DNA of 64,000 bases from DAOSEC01 sp035362935 (GCA_035362935.1 DAOSEC010000008.1:1-64000); one strand, 5' to 3'. Numbered from the stretch's first letter, positions 26,847 through 35,669 are shown. The notes: generated by a model from the letters alone, not told the origin. Translations and numbers: made by a program.

Positions 26847-27381
26847 ATCGTTTTGATAATTCTTCTTCAATGTCGTCAGAGTCTTCTTCAACTTCATCTT
26901 CTTCTAAGTCTAGGACGACTTCTCGAATCTCATCGCTATCTTCATCTTCGTCGGTATCATCCGTTAATCCAAGTTCTAATGCGATGTCGTCGGTTTCTTC
27001 TTCTTCGGTATCATCTTCATCGACATCATCTTCATCGACTGTTTCAAACGTTGGATAAGTAACACCATCGCGCAACTCATTCTTTAATACATCTTCGTCA
27101 TCGGAATAAATGTCATCAAAGTCACCACCATCTTTATCAAGCATCGCTACTGGTTGTCTTTCTTTTAAGTCCCAAAGCGAATCTCCACAAAAAACAAAGT
27201 GTCCGCTCATCATAAAATCCAAATAAAATTGAGAAACAATTTCTACGTATTCTGAATCCGTATATTTTTTGTTTTTCAAAAGTTCTTTCAAAATCGAGTC
27301 GATTGAAAGTGGTTCGTGTTTTCGTTGTTTTTTAAATAGTTCTACTGCTCGTTCTAGCAGTGATCCATCTTTTATAGCCAT
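26845..27381 (-). CDS. rpoE: RNA polymerase delta subunit
   Basis: Delta raises RNA polymerase recycling and promoter selectivity in Firmicutes. Residues 1-85 form the HARE-HTH domain, with SLLERAVELFKK and SIDSILKELLK; the rest (about 100-178) is an extremely acidic Asp/Glu tail. The tail is the diagnostic feature. The start has an AGGAGG site. It is preceded by the DUF1934 gene; pyrG lies about 2 kb downstream with two genes inserted. Confidence 0.94.
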   Translation of the reverse strand: MAIKDGSLLERAVELFKKQRKHEPLSIDSILKELLKNKKYTDSEYVEIVSQFYLDFMMSGHFVFCGDSLWDLKERQPVAMLDKDGGDFDDIYSDDEDVLKNELRDGVTYPTFETVDEDDVDEDDTEEEETDDIALELGLTDDTDEDEDSDEIREVVLDLEEDEVEEDSDDIEEELSKR

Positions 27382-27454
27382 TGAATAAGCCTCCTAAAAT
27401 AATATCCTACATTGTATATGATTTTTGTTTTTTTTGCAAGTAAAATCGACAAGC

Positions 27455-27856
27455 TTATTGGTTTTGTACAAATGTATACTTTACTACAAGTTTGTGATAT
27501 CGTTTGTTCGTTTCACCGACTTCGGTTTCATAGATAATCGTTAAGGTGTGGTCTTCGAATTGAATCAAATTTGTTGAAGTTGACATCGAGACTTCTAAAC
27601 CAAAGTTTGTTGTCAAATGCATGTTTGTGATTTGACCTTCGATAAACTCTTGTTCCATCGTTATATCACCACTGCGTTTTACAAACACACGGTTTGGATA
27701 TATATATATGTTTGTTCGTACTTTTGCTTCAAGCTCTTCAGTAAATTCGAGTTCTTTGTGATCTTCATAAACGTGATAGTCACCTAAGGAATAGTATTCA
27801 ATTTCCGTGCCATCGCTGATATCCATTTTAAAGTGTACTTCAACTGCCTGTTTCAT
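27455..27856 (-). CDS. DUF1934 family protein
   Basis: A beta-rich protein of 133 residues in the calycin-like pattern of DUF1934 (B. subtilis YwiB), which has been solved as a barrel but has no known function. The gene is next to rpoE as in Bacillus, though argS is missing between them. ATG 27856 is chosen over the GTG six bases earlier because GAGGTG then has usable spacing. Confidence 0.75.
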   Translation of the reverse strand: MKQAVEVHFKMDISDGTEIEYYSLGDYHVYEDHKELEFTEELEAKVRTNIYIYPNRVFVKRSGDITMEQEFIEGQITNMHLTTNFGLEVSMSTSTNLIQFEDHTLTIIYETEVGETNKRYHKLVVKYTFVQNQ

Positions 27857-27876
27857 AGTCACCTCTTCAATATCGA

Positions 27877-28608
27877 TTATTTTCTTGTGGATAGTTCTTT
27901 TATCTTTTTATAATCTGTTCGGTCGTTTGTGAGTGGAGTAATGGAAATGTATCCATTCAAATAACTCATAACATCACCTTCTAGATCGTCTAATTTGGTT
28001 TTGCGATCTGGTTCACCAACCATGTAATGTAATCCGTCCACGAGCTTGAAAATCGTTTGTGTTGCATTTTTCGTCTGATGTGTTATTTTGATACCGGTTG
28101 GATTTGAAGGTATGTTGATATTGTAAAACTGATTGGAATGCAACATGTGATTTTTTTGCATATAATCCATAATGGTTGTGAAGTTTTGTTTGAGCGCTTC
28201 TATGTTGCCTTTTGCAACTGACAATGCAACTCCAACAGCTCCAAGCATCACACCTTCTGCAGCGCCGGCAACCGTTCCAGAATACATGACGTCATCTGCC
28301 ATATTTAATCCATCGTTTGCTCCAGAGAATACCAAATCAAAGTCATATTTTAATGCAACTTTCGCCACCTTTACACAGTCAGCTGGTGTTCCATCTAAAC
28401 TATAAGTTTTTACTCCTGGAACAATATCTTCAAGTTGTTGTAATTTAAGACCATGACGAATTGTAATCGAATGTGATACGGCAGATTTTTCACTGCTTGG
28501 TGCGACAACCAATAAATCAACTTCATAGTCTGTTAAGCATTCAACGAGTGCTTTGATTCCTTTTGAGTGGACGGAATCATCATTTGTCACTAATACTTTT
28601 TTTCTCAT
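27877..28608 (-). CDS. surE: 5'/3'-nucleotidase SurE
   Basis: A nucleoside-monophosphate phosphatase acting on 5' and 3' nucleotides, releasing nucleosides. The N-terminus KKVLVTNDDS carries the metal-binding Asp10-Asp11. SFSGANDGLN and the YSGTVAGAAEG loop are the other family marks, seen near residues 90-110. The length of 243 residues is normal. Its start overlaps the upstream DHH gene stop (TGA) in ATGA. It begins a nucleic-acid-degradation neighbourhood. Confidence 0.93.
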   Translation of the reverse strand: MRKKVLVTNDDSVHSKGIKALVECLTDYEVDLLVVAPSSEKSAVSHSITIRHGLKLQQLEDIVPGVKTYSLDGTPADCVKVAKVALKYDFDLVFSGANDGLNMADDVMYSGTVAGAAEGVMLGAVGVALSVAKGNIEALKQNFTTIMDYMQKNHMLHSNQFYNINIPSNPTGIKITHQTKNATQTIFKLVDGLHYMVGEPDRKTKLDDLEGDVMSYLNGYISITPLTNDRTDYKKIKELSTRK

Positions 28609-29573
28609 AACAACTCCGGATTTTTTTGTTTGAATTCTTTTAATTTTTCATCTGCTAATTGTAACAATTCTTTGACTTCTTTGTTGTTATACATCGTAGC
28701 TCCTGCTGCTTGTAGGTGACCTCCACCTCTAAATTGTGAAGCAATGTCATTGATTGCTAAAAAGCGGGAACGAAGACGACCCCTAATCTCTCCATTTGGC
28801 TGATCAATAAACGCAATCCAAATGAGTGATCCTTTGATGGAATCAATCGTATTTACCATATTTCCTGCTTCGTCTGGTGTTACACCAAATTTCTTTTGTG
28901 TTCTTTTTGTAAACCGAATATAGACAACTCCATTTGGAGTCATCTTGAAATTTTTATAAACAAACCCTTGTAATTTTAACGATTCTTTGTCTTTTAAATA
29001 CAAAGATGAATATAGTTTTTCTAAGTCTATTTCTTTGTCTAATAATACACTCGCATTACGTAATACATCGCCACTTACTCCGCGGTAACGGAAACGCCCC
29101 GTGTCTGTTACAATTCCAAAATATAATGCATAAGCAGCTTCATATGGCAATTTTAAGTCTTCATCAAAATCATTGTAAAATCTTGCGAGTAACGCACTAC
29201 AAGATGGACTCTTATTATCAACAAAATTAATGTTTCCAAAATCCTCTGAATCATCGTGGTGATCAATCTTAATGACAAACTTTCCTTTTTGCCAATTATC
29301 GTTTTGAATGCGCTTTGCGTTTGATGTATCGACTACAATCACCAAAGCATCTTCATAAACCGATTCTTCCACCTCATCCATCGTTGCGAATCCTCTTAAG
29401 TATTCTGGAATTTCATCTCCACCAACAGCGTAAATTTTCTTTTCTGGAAACGATGCTTGAAGCATATGTTTTAATCCCATTTGACTTCCAATGCAATCAC
29501 CATCTGGTCTTACGTGTCTGTGGATAATAATGGTTTGAAATTCTTTTATTTTATTTAATATTTCTTGTGTCAT
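28605..29573 (-). CDS. DHH-family phosphoesterase (NrnA-like), copy 1
   Basis: 322 residues with the DHH-DHHA1 layout: HRHVRPDGDCIGSQ at the N-terminus, DHHDDS near residue 108 and GGGHLQAAGA near 283. NrnA proteins degrade oligoribonucleotides of two to five residues and dephosphorylate pAp. It stands directly upstream of surE with ATGA overlap and directly downstream of a paralogue. Two copies side by side suggest separate substrates, such as oligoribo- and oligodeoxynucleotides or pAp. Confidence 0.9.
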   Translation of the reverse strand: MTQEILNKIKEFQTIIIHRHVRPDGDCIGSQMGLKHMLQASFPEKKIYAVGGDEIPEYLRGFATMDEVEESVYEDALVIVVDTSNAKRIQNDNWQKGKFVIKIDHHDDSEDFGNINFVDNKSPSCSALLARFYNDFDEDLKLPYEAAYALYFGIVTDTGRFRYRGVSGDVLRNASVLLDKEIDLEKLYSSLYLKDKESLKLQGFVYKNFKMTPNGVVYIRFTKRTQKKFGVTPDEAGNMVNTIDSIKGSLIWIAFIDQPNGEIRGRLRSRFLAINDIASQFRGGGHLQAAGATMYNNKEVKELLQLADEKLKEFKQKNPELL

Positions 29574-29576
29574 TTG

Positions 29577-30515
29577 TTACACCCCTTTTGCTAATTGATT
29601 TAGATCTTCAATCATAGCGTCAACAACTTCCCAACTTTCTACATTTGCTCCACTTGCTAACTTATGACCACCGCCACCATATTTGGTTGCAATTTCATTG
29701 ATGTTTGCACCATTTGATCTTAGCTCTACCCATATCTTACCGGCTTCACTATCTTCTGTGAAATTTGCCCAAATATTGATTCCTTTAATCCCTGCCATAA
29801 TATTCACCATGCCTCTTGAAATAGTGAAGATATCAATGCCATAGGTTTTTACTTCTTCTTTGGTATTTTTTAATACTCCAACACCACTTGATGTGACAAT
29901 AAATTTTTGCGTTAATGCGGCTCTTAGTTTAACAATTTCTAAGTCTTCTGAATATAAATTCATATATATACTTTCCAAATCAATTTTTTCTTTTAATAAA
30001 TAACTTACCAAAGAAAATGTTCGGTCGGTTGTAGAAGCATATCGGAATCGCCCAGAATCCGTTACTATTCCTGTGAACAAAGACGAAGCTGCTTGTTGAT
30101 TTAGTTTGAGCCCTGTTTGATAAAAGAAATCAGCAATGAGCCCCGCACACGATTCATACGATGTATCGACAAATTTTATATTTCCAAAACCTGTTTTTTC
30201 AATATGATGATCCATTTTAATCACAAACTTAGCAAGCTTATATCGTTCATCACTAATCATAAATTCTTCCGCAACATCAAGGACAATTGCCAGTGCATTT
30301 GGATAAATGGAATCCTCTACAATATCCATTTCTCCCATGAACTTTAATCGTTCATTCATATCACCAACAGCAACAATCAATTTATCTTTAAAATTTTCAA
30401 TTAATCCATACTTTAATCCTAGTTGACAACCAAGCGCATCTCCATCAGGACGACTGTGTCTATGAATAATAATCGTATCAAATTCTTTAATTTTTTGTAA
30501 TATTTCTTTAAACAT
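29577..30515 (-). CDS. DHH-family phosphoesterase (NrnA-like), copy 2
   Basis: 312 residues, clearly homologous to its neighbour but well diverged. It has HRHSRPDGDALGCQ, MDHHIEK and GGGGHKLASGA. The spacing to the other copy is three bases. The substrate may differ: the second residue after the DHH is Glu-Lys rather than Asp-Asp, and the metal-site neighbours differ. Start ATG 30515 has an AGGAGG site. Confidence 0.9.
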   Translation of the reverse strand: MFKEILQKIKEFDTIIIHRHSRPDGDALGCQLGLKYGLIENFKDKLIVAVGDMNERLKFMGEMDIVEDSIYPNALAIVLDVAEEFMISDERYKLAKFVIKMDHHIEKTGFGNIKFVDTSYESCAGLIADFFYQTGLKLNQQAASSLFTGIVTDSGRFRYASTTDRTFSLVSYLLKEKIDLESIYMNLYSEDLEIVKLRAALTQKFIVTSSGVGVLKNTKEEVKTYGIDIFTISRGMVNIMAGIKGINIWANFTEDSEAGKIWVELRSNGANINEIATKYGGGGHKLASGANVESWEVVDAMIEDLNQLAKGV

Positions 30516-30573
30516 GAGTTTCCTCCTACGATTATTTGATTATAGCATAATTATGAAAATTTCTCAAATCATT

Positions 30574-31074
30574 TTAATCATCCATTTGGCCCTTACATAA
30601 CCGTTCTGCTTTGTATAAATCATTGGTGTATAACATATTATCTGCGTAAATTGGTCCAACTCTAGCATAACCTAATCTTACTAAATTATAATTGAGTAGT
30701 TCACCATCAACCCATATCCAAGCAAGCAGACGTTTAAATCCAGAAAAGTCTCTTAACTTATCAAATGGATCGGTTTGCAAATATATATCTTTTGCGTTTG
30801 ATAAAATCTTTTTTGTATATTCGGTTGCTTCTTTCCCACCAAATTGGACTGAAAATCTATTATGTTCCGGTGTATCAATATTAAAGAACCGAACGTGTTC
30901 GATAATTCCATCTACTAAAAAAGCAGCTGTGTCTCCATCAACAGGAAATTCAAAACTTACCTTTAGTGCACCACCTAATGGTTTCCCTTGTCGATCAGAC
31001 CAAAACGGTCTACTCTTAAATTTATTTGCTAGTCTTGGTCCATCATATATATATGTTTTACGTAGTTCATTCAT
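30574..31074 (-). CDS. Thermonuclease (SNase) family protein without signal peptide
   Basis: A 166-residue staphylococcal-nuclease-like protein. The catalytic positions are there: VDGDT (Asp of the calcium site), VRFFNIDTPE (Arg, Asp, Thr, Glu in the family spacing), and Arg in FKRLLAWIW. Unlike the family's secreted members it has no hydrophobic leader: an in-frame TGA lies four codons before the ATG, so a longer reading frame is excluded. It may act in the cytoplasm, leave the cell by another route, or be inhibited until release. It stands between the tandem DHH genes and a membrane protein gene. Confidence 0.85.
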   Translation of the reverse strand: MNELRKTYIYDGPRLANKFKSRPFWSDRQGKPLGGALKVSFEFPVDGDTAAFLVDGIIEHVRFFNIDTPEHNRFSVQFGGKEATEYTKKILSNAKDIYLQTDPFDKLRDFSGFKRLLAWIWVDGELLNYNLVRLGYARVGPIYADNMLYTNDLYKAERLCKGQMDD

Positions 31075-31120
31075 AATAGTTAATCACCTTTCGTTCATTA
31101 TAACATATTATGTTTGACAA

Positions 31121-31155
31121 TCAAAAAAGAAAGAACATATATTTGTTCTTTCTTT
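31121..31155 (-). terminator. Intrinsic terminator after the small membrane protein gene
   Basis: A 12-pair AAAGAAAGAACA/TGTTCTTTCTTT stem followed by TTTG on the minus strand, placed between the small membrane protein gene and the nuclease gene. Confidence 0.8.
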
Positions 31156-31164
31156 CGTATGGCA

Positions 31165-31458
31165 TTATTTGTTCTTCTGCTTTTCTTTCGCCCAAATAAG
31201 AAGTGAGGAAACAAGTGTTCCAATAAAAAACAACCCCGTCAATGAACCATACAAAAAATATCCAAGTGCACCCCAACCATCTGTTATAAAGGCCAACCCC
31301 CAAAAGATTGCGGATGCAACACCAGAAACTATAGGAACAAAGAATGTTAACTTCTTGCTTATCTTTAACAATATTTTCGTAACACCAAATCCAATAAGAC
31401 CACCCACAAAGATAAACACGATAACTGTCAAAATTTCTGTAACAATGTTTGGATACAT
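31165..31458 (-). CDS. Small membrane protein of unknown function
   Basis: About 97 residues with three hydrophobic segments (about residues 8-28, 36-60, 65-90) and a lysine-rich end. No known family recognised. ATG 31458 is chosen over the GTG nine bases earlier because AGGAGGTG precedes it at a good distance. It has terminators on both sides, so it is its own unit. Confidence 0.55.
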   Translation of the reverse strand: MYPNIVTEILTVIVFIFVGGLIGFGVTKILLKISKKLTFFVPIVSGVASAIFWGLAFITDGWGALGYFLYGSLTGLFFIGTLVSSLLIWAKEKQKNK

Positions 31459-31533
31459 ATCCAACACCTCCTACATCTATTTACACCTTGATTATATCTT
31501 TTTTTTAGAGATATTCCATAAAAACGATAATAT

Positions 31534-31575
31534 AAAAATGCACTTGATTGGATTGCTCCTTTCAAGTGCATTTTT
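31534..31575 (-). terminator. Intrinsic terminator of the nuclease/ABC operon
   Basis: An AAAAATGCACTTGA/TCAAGTGCATTTTT stem with a T tract on the minus strand starts 26 bases after the stop of the 925-residue lipoprotein gene. Confidence 0.85.
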
Positions 31576-31601
31576 AATTAATTTTTTGTTATGCTAACTT
31601 G

Positions 31602-34379
31602 TTATTTCCAAGTATAAAGTCTAGCATCTGAGAAGTTTTGAGCATTCACAATCCATTGATCCCAATTGTTTGTTGCACTTGGTCCCATGAACTCTGGTTT
31701 TCTTATTAATGTTTTATCAAATGTATATAATGATTCCCAAGCTGTTGAAGTACCTGATGCTGCGACATATGGTTCACCGAAGATACCAATAACATCAATC
31801 AAAGCACCATCTTTTAATAAAGTAACAACGTCTCCACCTTGACCATTGAATGCAATGGCTTCTTGTGTAGTTGAGTTATAAACGATAGAAATGACAGTGT
31901 GACCTGCTGCAGTAGCTTCTGCTAATCTTGCTAAAATTGCTGTGTCAGCTGCTTGTGAACTATGGAGAATTAATGACTTACCATGAGCTAATTCACCAGT
32001 TAATGCAACACCCCAGAATTTTGTTAAGTCAGTAACGCCTGTAATACCATTTGATTCTACAGCGGCATTATTAAATGATCCTAAACGATATCCTGTTAAT
32101 GTAACAGTTGCACCTGTATTATTGTAGATCGCGATTACTTTATTGTTAGATGAACCCTCAATATAGTAAGAAATAAACAAATCAGTTGCATATGTTGGAG
32201 CTTCTTCAGGAATAACAACGATTGTTACAACTTGAGTTACAGCTTCTGCTGTTCCAACAGTGATTGTTGCTGTTAAAGTGATTGATTTGTTTTCTGTTAC
32301 AGTTGCTAGAGTTCCTTCAGGTAATGTAATTAAACCTGCATTATCTCCACTTGCTGCCCAGCTAATTGTACCACCATAAACTGCGCTAGTTGTTGGTAAT
32401 ACAACTGTTGATCCCATATTGTATTCTTTGTTATCAAATGCTGCTACTAACTCATCTTGAACTGCTTCTGCTTTTTCAGCATCAGTCATTTCAACTAAAT
32501 TAATTTGATCTGGATGTCCAAGAGCGATTTGAGGTCCATTAAACCATCCAATGGTTGCTCCTTCAATTGTAACTTCATTACCAGCAGATAATGTTCCCAT
32601 CTTAGTATTGATTTCGGTTAAGTTAGCTAATCTTGAATCTACTCTTAATGTAATGTCTGCAGTACCATTTGTTAATACTACGTTATACCCTGATGTAGAA
32701 ACAGTAAATGCATCTTTAATAGTAAATCCGTAAAGATTAATTTTCTTAGCTTGTAGTGGAAGTAAAGTTGTTGCATCTACGGCTGTAATTGTTTCAGCAG
32801 CTACTACATTGTTTTGAGAAATAACTGTTTTTGAAACAACAAATTCAATTTGATGTAATCCATTAAATGCGTTGTATTGTCCAACAACTTGAACTTTCGC
32901 ACCAACTACATAATCAGCTACTGCATTTGCTAAGTCTGTTCCTGATAAACCATAATATACTACGATTCCACCAGTATTATCTTGGATATAAATATTACGT
33001 CCTACAACGTTTGTTACAACACCTTCAACCATTACGAATGTTCCAACTGCTGTTGATTTTACCGCGTTGATTGTACTTAATTCAACTGGTTTAACCGTGA
33101 TTGTTACTGTAACTTCTTCGCTTATTTCACCAACAGTAACGGTTGCTACTAAAGTAACATTTGTATCAGCAGATACGTTTCCTAATTTACCGTTTGTTAA
33201 GTTAATAACACTTGCGTTATCTCCTGTTGCTGCCCACGCGATTGTTGCGTTGAATGATGTGTTTTCTGTCGGAAGTGTTAATGTTGCACCAGATACACGG
33301 TTGATATTGTTAAATTGAGATGTTAACAATGTAGCAACTGCATCTGCTTTTTGTTGATCTGAAAGTTCTGGAGCATCAATTTCAACGATAGAACCTTCTG
33401 TTGGTGTATAATCTACTGACCAACCAGGAATACGAGTATCATAGTAGTAAACTGAAATACGAATACGTACAAACTTATCGATAAATGCATTTAATCCTGA
33501 TGCATTTGGATTTGCAGTTGTGTCTGGTTCATATGTTCTGTAATAAATTTGAATTTCTTTTGCTGTAAATGGATCTTGAATAAAGTAGTCTTTATTTGAT
33601 CCTGATACTTTTTGGATTAGCTTACCTTCAACTACATTTAAGTCACCTTGAATAGCAGCACTTGTTGGTGCTTCACTTGCTATTGCATCGACTGTTTTTG
33701 GAGTTGGAGTCGGAAGTGTGTTTCCACTTGATACTTTAACAATACCAACTGTACCACCAATTTGAGGTGCTCCAAAATAAACAGCACGTTTACCAGTAAC
33801 TCTTACTAAGTCACCTAGTGCAACTGTAGTATGTGCTGCGAACACAAAGATTCCACCAGTTGAGTCAGAAATAAAGAATCCTGAGAATCCGCTGTTGAAT
33901 TTTGCAAATACAACACCTTCAGTTTCCACATCCGCATTAAGAGCAGCTGCTTTCACTTCTGCAATTGTTTGTGTTGTTACATCTGGTAATGCTCTAACAC
34001 GTACTGTAAATTCTTTCGTGTCAGTAATTGTCTTTGTTGTTTTTCCATCCATGTATTGAATGGTTAACGTTGCTGTAATTTTGACAGTTTTGTCTCCTTC
34101 AGCGAACACTGGTCTTGTAACAACACCTGTATTAGAAATATATGCAGGGCTGTCAGTTTCCCAAGTAATGGTAACATCATGTCTTCCTTCTGCAAGGAAT
34201 TCAATGTTGTTAACAATATTGCTCATATCAGCAATAATAAGTGATGTCTTTGCTTCTTCAAGTAATGCTCTTGCTTGTTCTTCTGCCGCTTTATCTGTAC
34301 ATGCAGTTAATGCGATTCCAAAGAAGAAAATAGCAACTAGACTAAACAATCTTTTCAGATTGAGTTTGGATAATACCAT
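31602..34379 (-). CDS. Large surface lipoprotein with Ig-like, OB-fold and lamin-tail domains
   Basis: A 925-residue lipoprotein: signal peptide with lipobox LTAC and lipidation at Cys27. The body alternates bacterial Ig-like segments (about 35-130, 340-430, 640-720; each with a W-x(2,5)-G-D or IxWExDSP mark) with OB-fold-like segments (about 140-330 and 435-630). The end (about 730-925) resembles the lamin-tail domain, seen at the ends of secreted nucleases. No catalytic motif is visible, so binding of nucleic acid or presentation of the nuclease is more likely. It is last in the operon with the ABC importer and thermonuclease lipoprotein. The domain calls are by eye. Confidence 0.8.
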   Translation of the reverse strand: MVLSKLNLKRLFSLVAIFFFGIALTACTDKAAEEQARALLEEAKTSLIIADMSNIVNNIEFLAEGRHDVTITWETDSPAYISNTGVVTRPVFAEGDKTVKITATLTIQYMDGKTTKTITDTKEFTVRVRALPDVTTQTIAEVKAAALNADVETEGVVFAKFNSGFSGFFISDSTGGIFVFAAHTTVALGDLVRVTGKRAVYFGAPQIGGTVGIVKVSSGNTLPTPTPKTVDAIASEAPTSAAIQGDLNVVEGKLIQKVSGSNKDYFIQDPFTAKEIQIYYRTYEPDTTANPNASGLNAFIDKFVRIRISVYYYDTRIPGWSVDYTPTEGSIVEIDAPELSDQQKADAVATLLTSQFNNINRVSGATLTLPTENTSFNATIAWAATGDNASVINLTNGKLGNVSADTNVTLVATVTVGEISEEVTVTITVKPVELSTINAVKSTAVGTFVMVEGVVTNVVGRNIYIQDNTGGIVVYYGLSGTDLANAVADYVVGAKVQVVGQYNAFNGLHQIEFVVSKTVISQNNVVAAETITAVDATTLLPLQAKKINLYGFTIKDAFTVSTSGYNVVLTNGTADITLRVDSRLANLTEINTKMGTLSAGNEVTIEGATIGWFNGPQIALGHPDQINLVEMTDAEKAEAVQDELVAAFDNKEYNMGSTVVLPTTSAVYGGTISWAASGDNAGLITLPEGTLATVTENKSITLTATITVGTAEAVTQVVTIVVIPEEAPTYATDLFISYYIEGSSNNKVIAIYNNTGATVTLTGYRLGSFNNAAVESNGITGVTDLTKFWGVALTGELAHGKSLILHSSQAADTAILARLAEATAAGHTVISIVYNSTTQEAIAFNGQGGDVVTLLKDGALIDVIGIFGEPYVAASGTSTAWESLYTFDKTLIRKPEFMGPSATNNWDQWIVNAQNFSDARLYTWK

Positions 34380-34395
34380 GTTTTTTTCCTCCTAT

Positions 34396-34415
34396 ATAAC
34401 AATTCTAATTGTTAT
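34396..34415 (-). repeat. Perfect palindrome between two lipoprotein genes
   Basis: ATAACAATT and AATTGTTAT flank a two-base centre, 10 bases before the AGGAGG site of the downstream gene and six after the upstream stop. Without a T tract it is not a terminator; it could shape mRNA processing or translation, or serve as a protein site. Confidence 0.5.
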
Positions 34416-34421
34416 CAAAAA

Positions 34422-35666
34422 TTAGTTATGAAAAGTGATATCGTTAAACGATCCTAATAATAGTTGGTATTGACCACTATAAACCCCAATCGGAGCTACA
34501 ATATCAATATTTTTCCCATTAAAGTATTCCCAAGTTCTTATTCTATTGTCTTGTGGTGCTGGTATGCTTAAATCGCGAATCGCAATATCAGAAGCAACAC
34601 GCACTTCAATTGTATTGTTTTGTGAATCACGAATTCGGAACGTAAATGCATTGTTTGCAGAATCATATCCGCTATAAACAGTAACATTTTCTAATTTTAC
34701 AAATCTTCCCGATATCGTTGGGTTTGTTGTGCGATTCAATTCACTAATTGTCATAACCGTTGGAACGACTTCATTTCCTGTTGATAAGACAGTAATTTTT
34801 GAATCACGAGTATCTGTAATTTGTGGTGCACCTGTTTCTTGATCTGGATGGTATACCATAGTTCCTTCGATACGAAGTTCAAACCCAACTACAAGTTTTT
34901 GTAATTGTGTAAATCCTGCGTATACATAGATACCATAGCATCCGGTTTCTCCAGAACAATCTTCAACATATGCACTAAATCCTAAGACTCTAGTCACAAT
35001 ACCTACGACTGCAACTTTTTTATTTGCATACTCGGCCTCGTTTGTTCTTAGTTCTTCAAGTGTGACTTGAGTCCCTTCAATTGAATAATTAAATCCAGGG
35101 TCTTGTTCTCCCCAAATGCGTTTTCCTTTGGTTTGAGTTCTCATATCCGCATTGAAGATAACTTCTGCGTATTTAGATCCACTCGCACCTTTTGAGGTTG
35201 TAAACGATTCTTCAATCAGTTCTAAATTTAACAACTTTCCATCAACCCATACCCATGCAAGGTATCTTGTTCCTGTAGAATCAAGAACTGGTTGATTTCC
35301 CTCTGCTTCTAATACGATTTTAGTCGCATTGTTTAATCGGTTAGCTGTATAATCTGAGGCTGCTTTTCCCCACGGGTCAATACGGTATGTTGATTCTGGG
35401 GTATCAATACCTAAGAATCTTACACGGAATGGTTGACTGGTTGCTGTTTTGAACATTGCTGTATCACCATCTGCGACACTTACAAGTGTAACCTCACCAA
35501 TACCATGTAAAAAGAAATCTTTCCCAGTATAATCTCTTTCAAGAGTTGTTCGATTGGTATAATAATGGATCTCCCATTCTTCTTCCCCTGGTTTATTATC
35601 ACAAGCAGTTAAACTAAATGAGAATATACCTAGTAGAAGTAGAAGTATGAATTTTTTAAGTTTCAT
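34422..35666 (-). CDS. Thermonuclease lipoprotein with C-terminal OB-fold region
   Basis: A 414-residue lipoprotein with lipobox LTAC (Cys22). Residues 50-190 form an SNase domain with the full catalytic set: Asp68 in ADGDTA, Arg83, Asp88 and Glu91 in RVRFLGIDTPES, and Arg134 in TRYLAWVW. Residues 195-412 are OB-fold-like, in part like the YhcR nuclease of Bacillus. It should cut extracellular DNA and RNA at the membrane outer face to nucleoside 3'-phosphates and short oligomers. It lies three bases after the binding-protein gene, with a weak ribosome site, so it depends on read-through from the transporter. Cys237 and Cys243 may form a disulphide. Confidence 0.88.
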   Translation of the reverse strand: MKLKKFILLLLLGIFSFSLTACDNKPGEEEWEIHYYTNRTTLERDYTGKDFFLHGIGEVTLVSVADGDTAMFKTATSQPFRVRFLGIDTPESTYRIDPWGKAASDYTANRLNNATKIVLEAEGNQPVLDSTGTRYLAWVWVDGKLLNLELIEESFTTSKGASGSKYAEVIFNADMRTQTKGKRIWGEQDPGFNYSIEGTQVTLEELRTNEAEYANKKVAVVGIVTRVLGFSAYVEDCSGETGCYGIYVYAGFTQLQKLVVGFELRIEGTMVYHPDQETGAPQITDTRDSKITVLSTGNEVVPTVMTISELNRTTNPTISGRFVKLENVTVYSGYDSANNAFTFRIRDSQNNTIEVRVASDIAIRDLSIPAPQDNRIRTWEYFNGKNIDIVAPIGVYSGQYQLLLGSFNDITFHN

Positions 35667-35669
35667 TGA

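Noticed and set aside
26816..27058. Ser-rich 80-codon open frame on the plus strand
   Set aside because: It is the antisense of the Asp/Glu tail of rpoE (GAA/GAT codons read as TTC/ATC or TCA-type codons). No promoter or ribosome site.
31121..31303. 60-codon frame overlapping the small membrane protein gene
   Set aside because: Overlaps both the terminator and the better-supported gene with a strong ribosome site.
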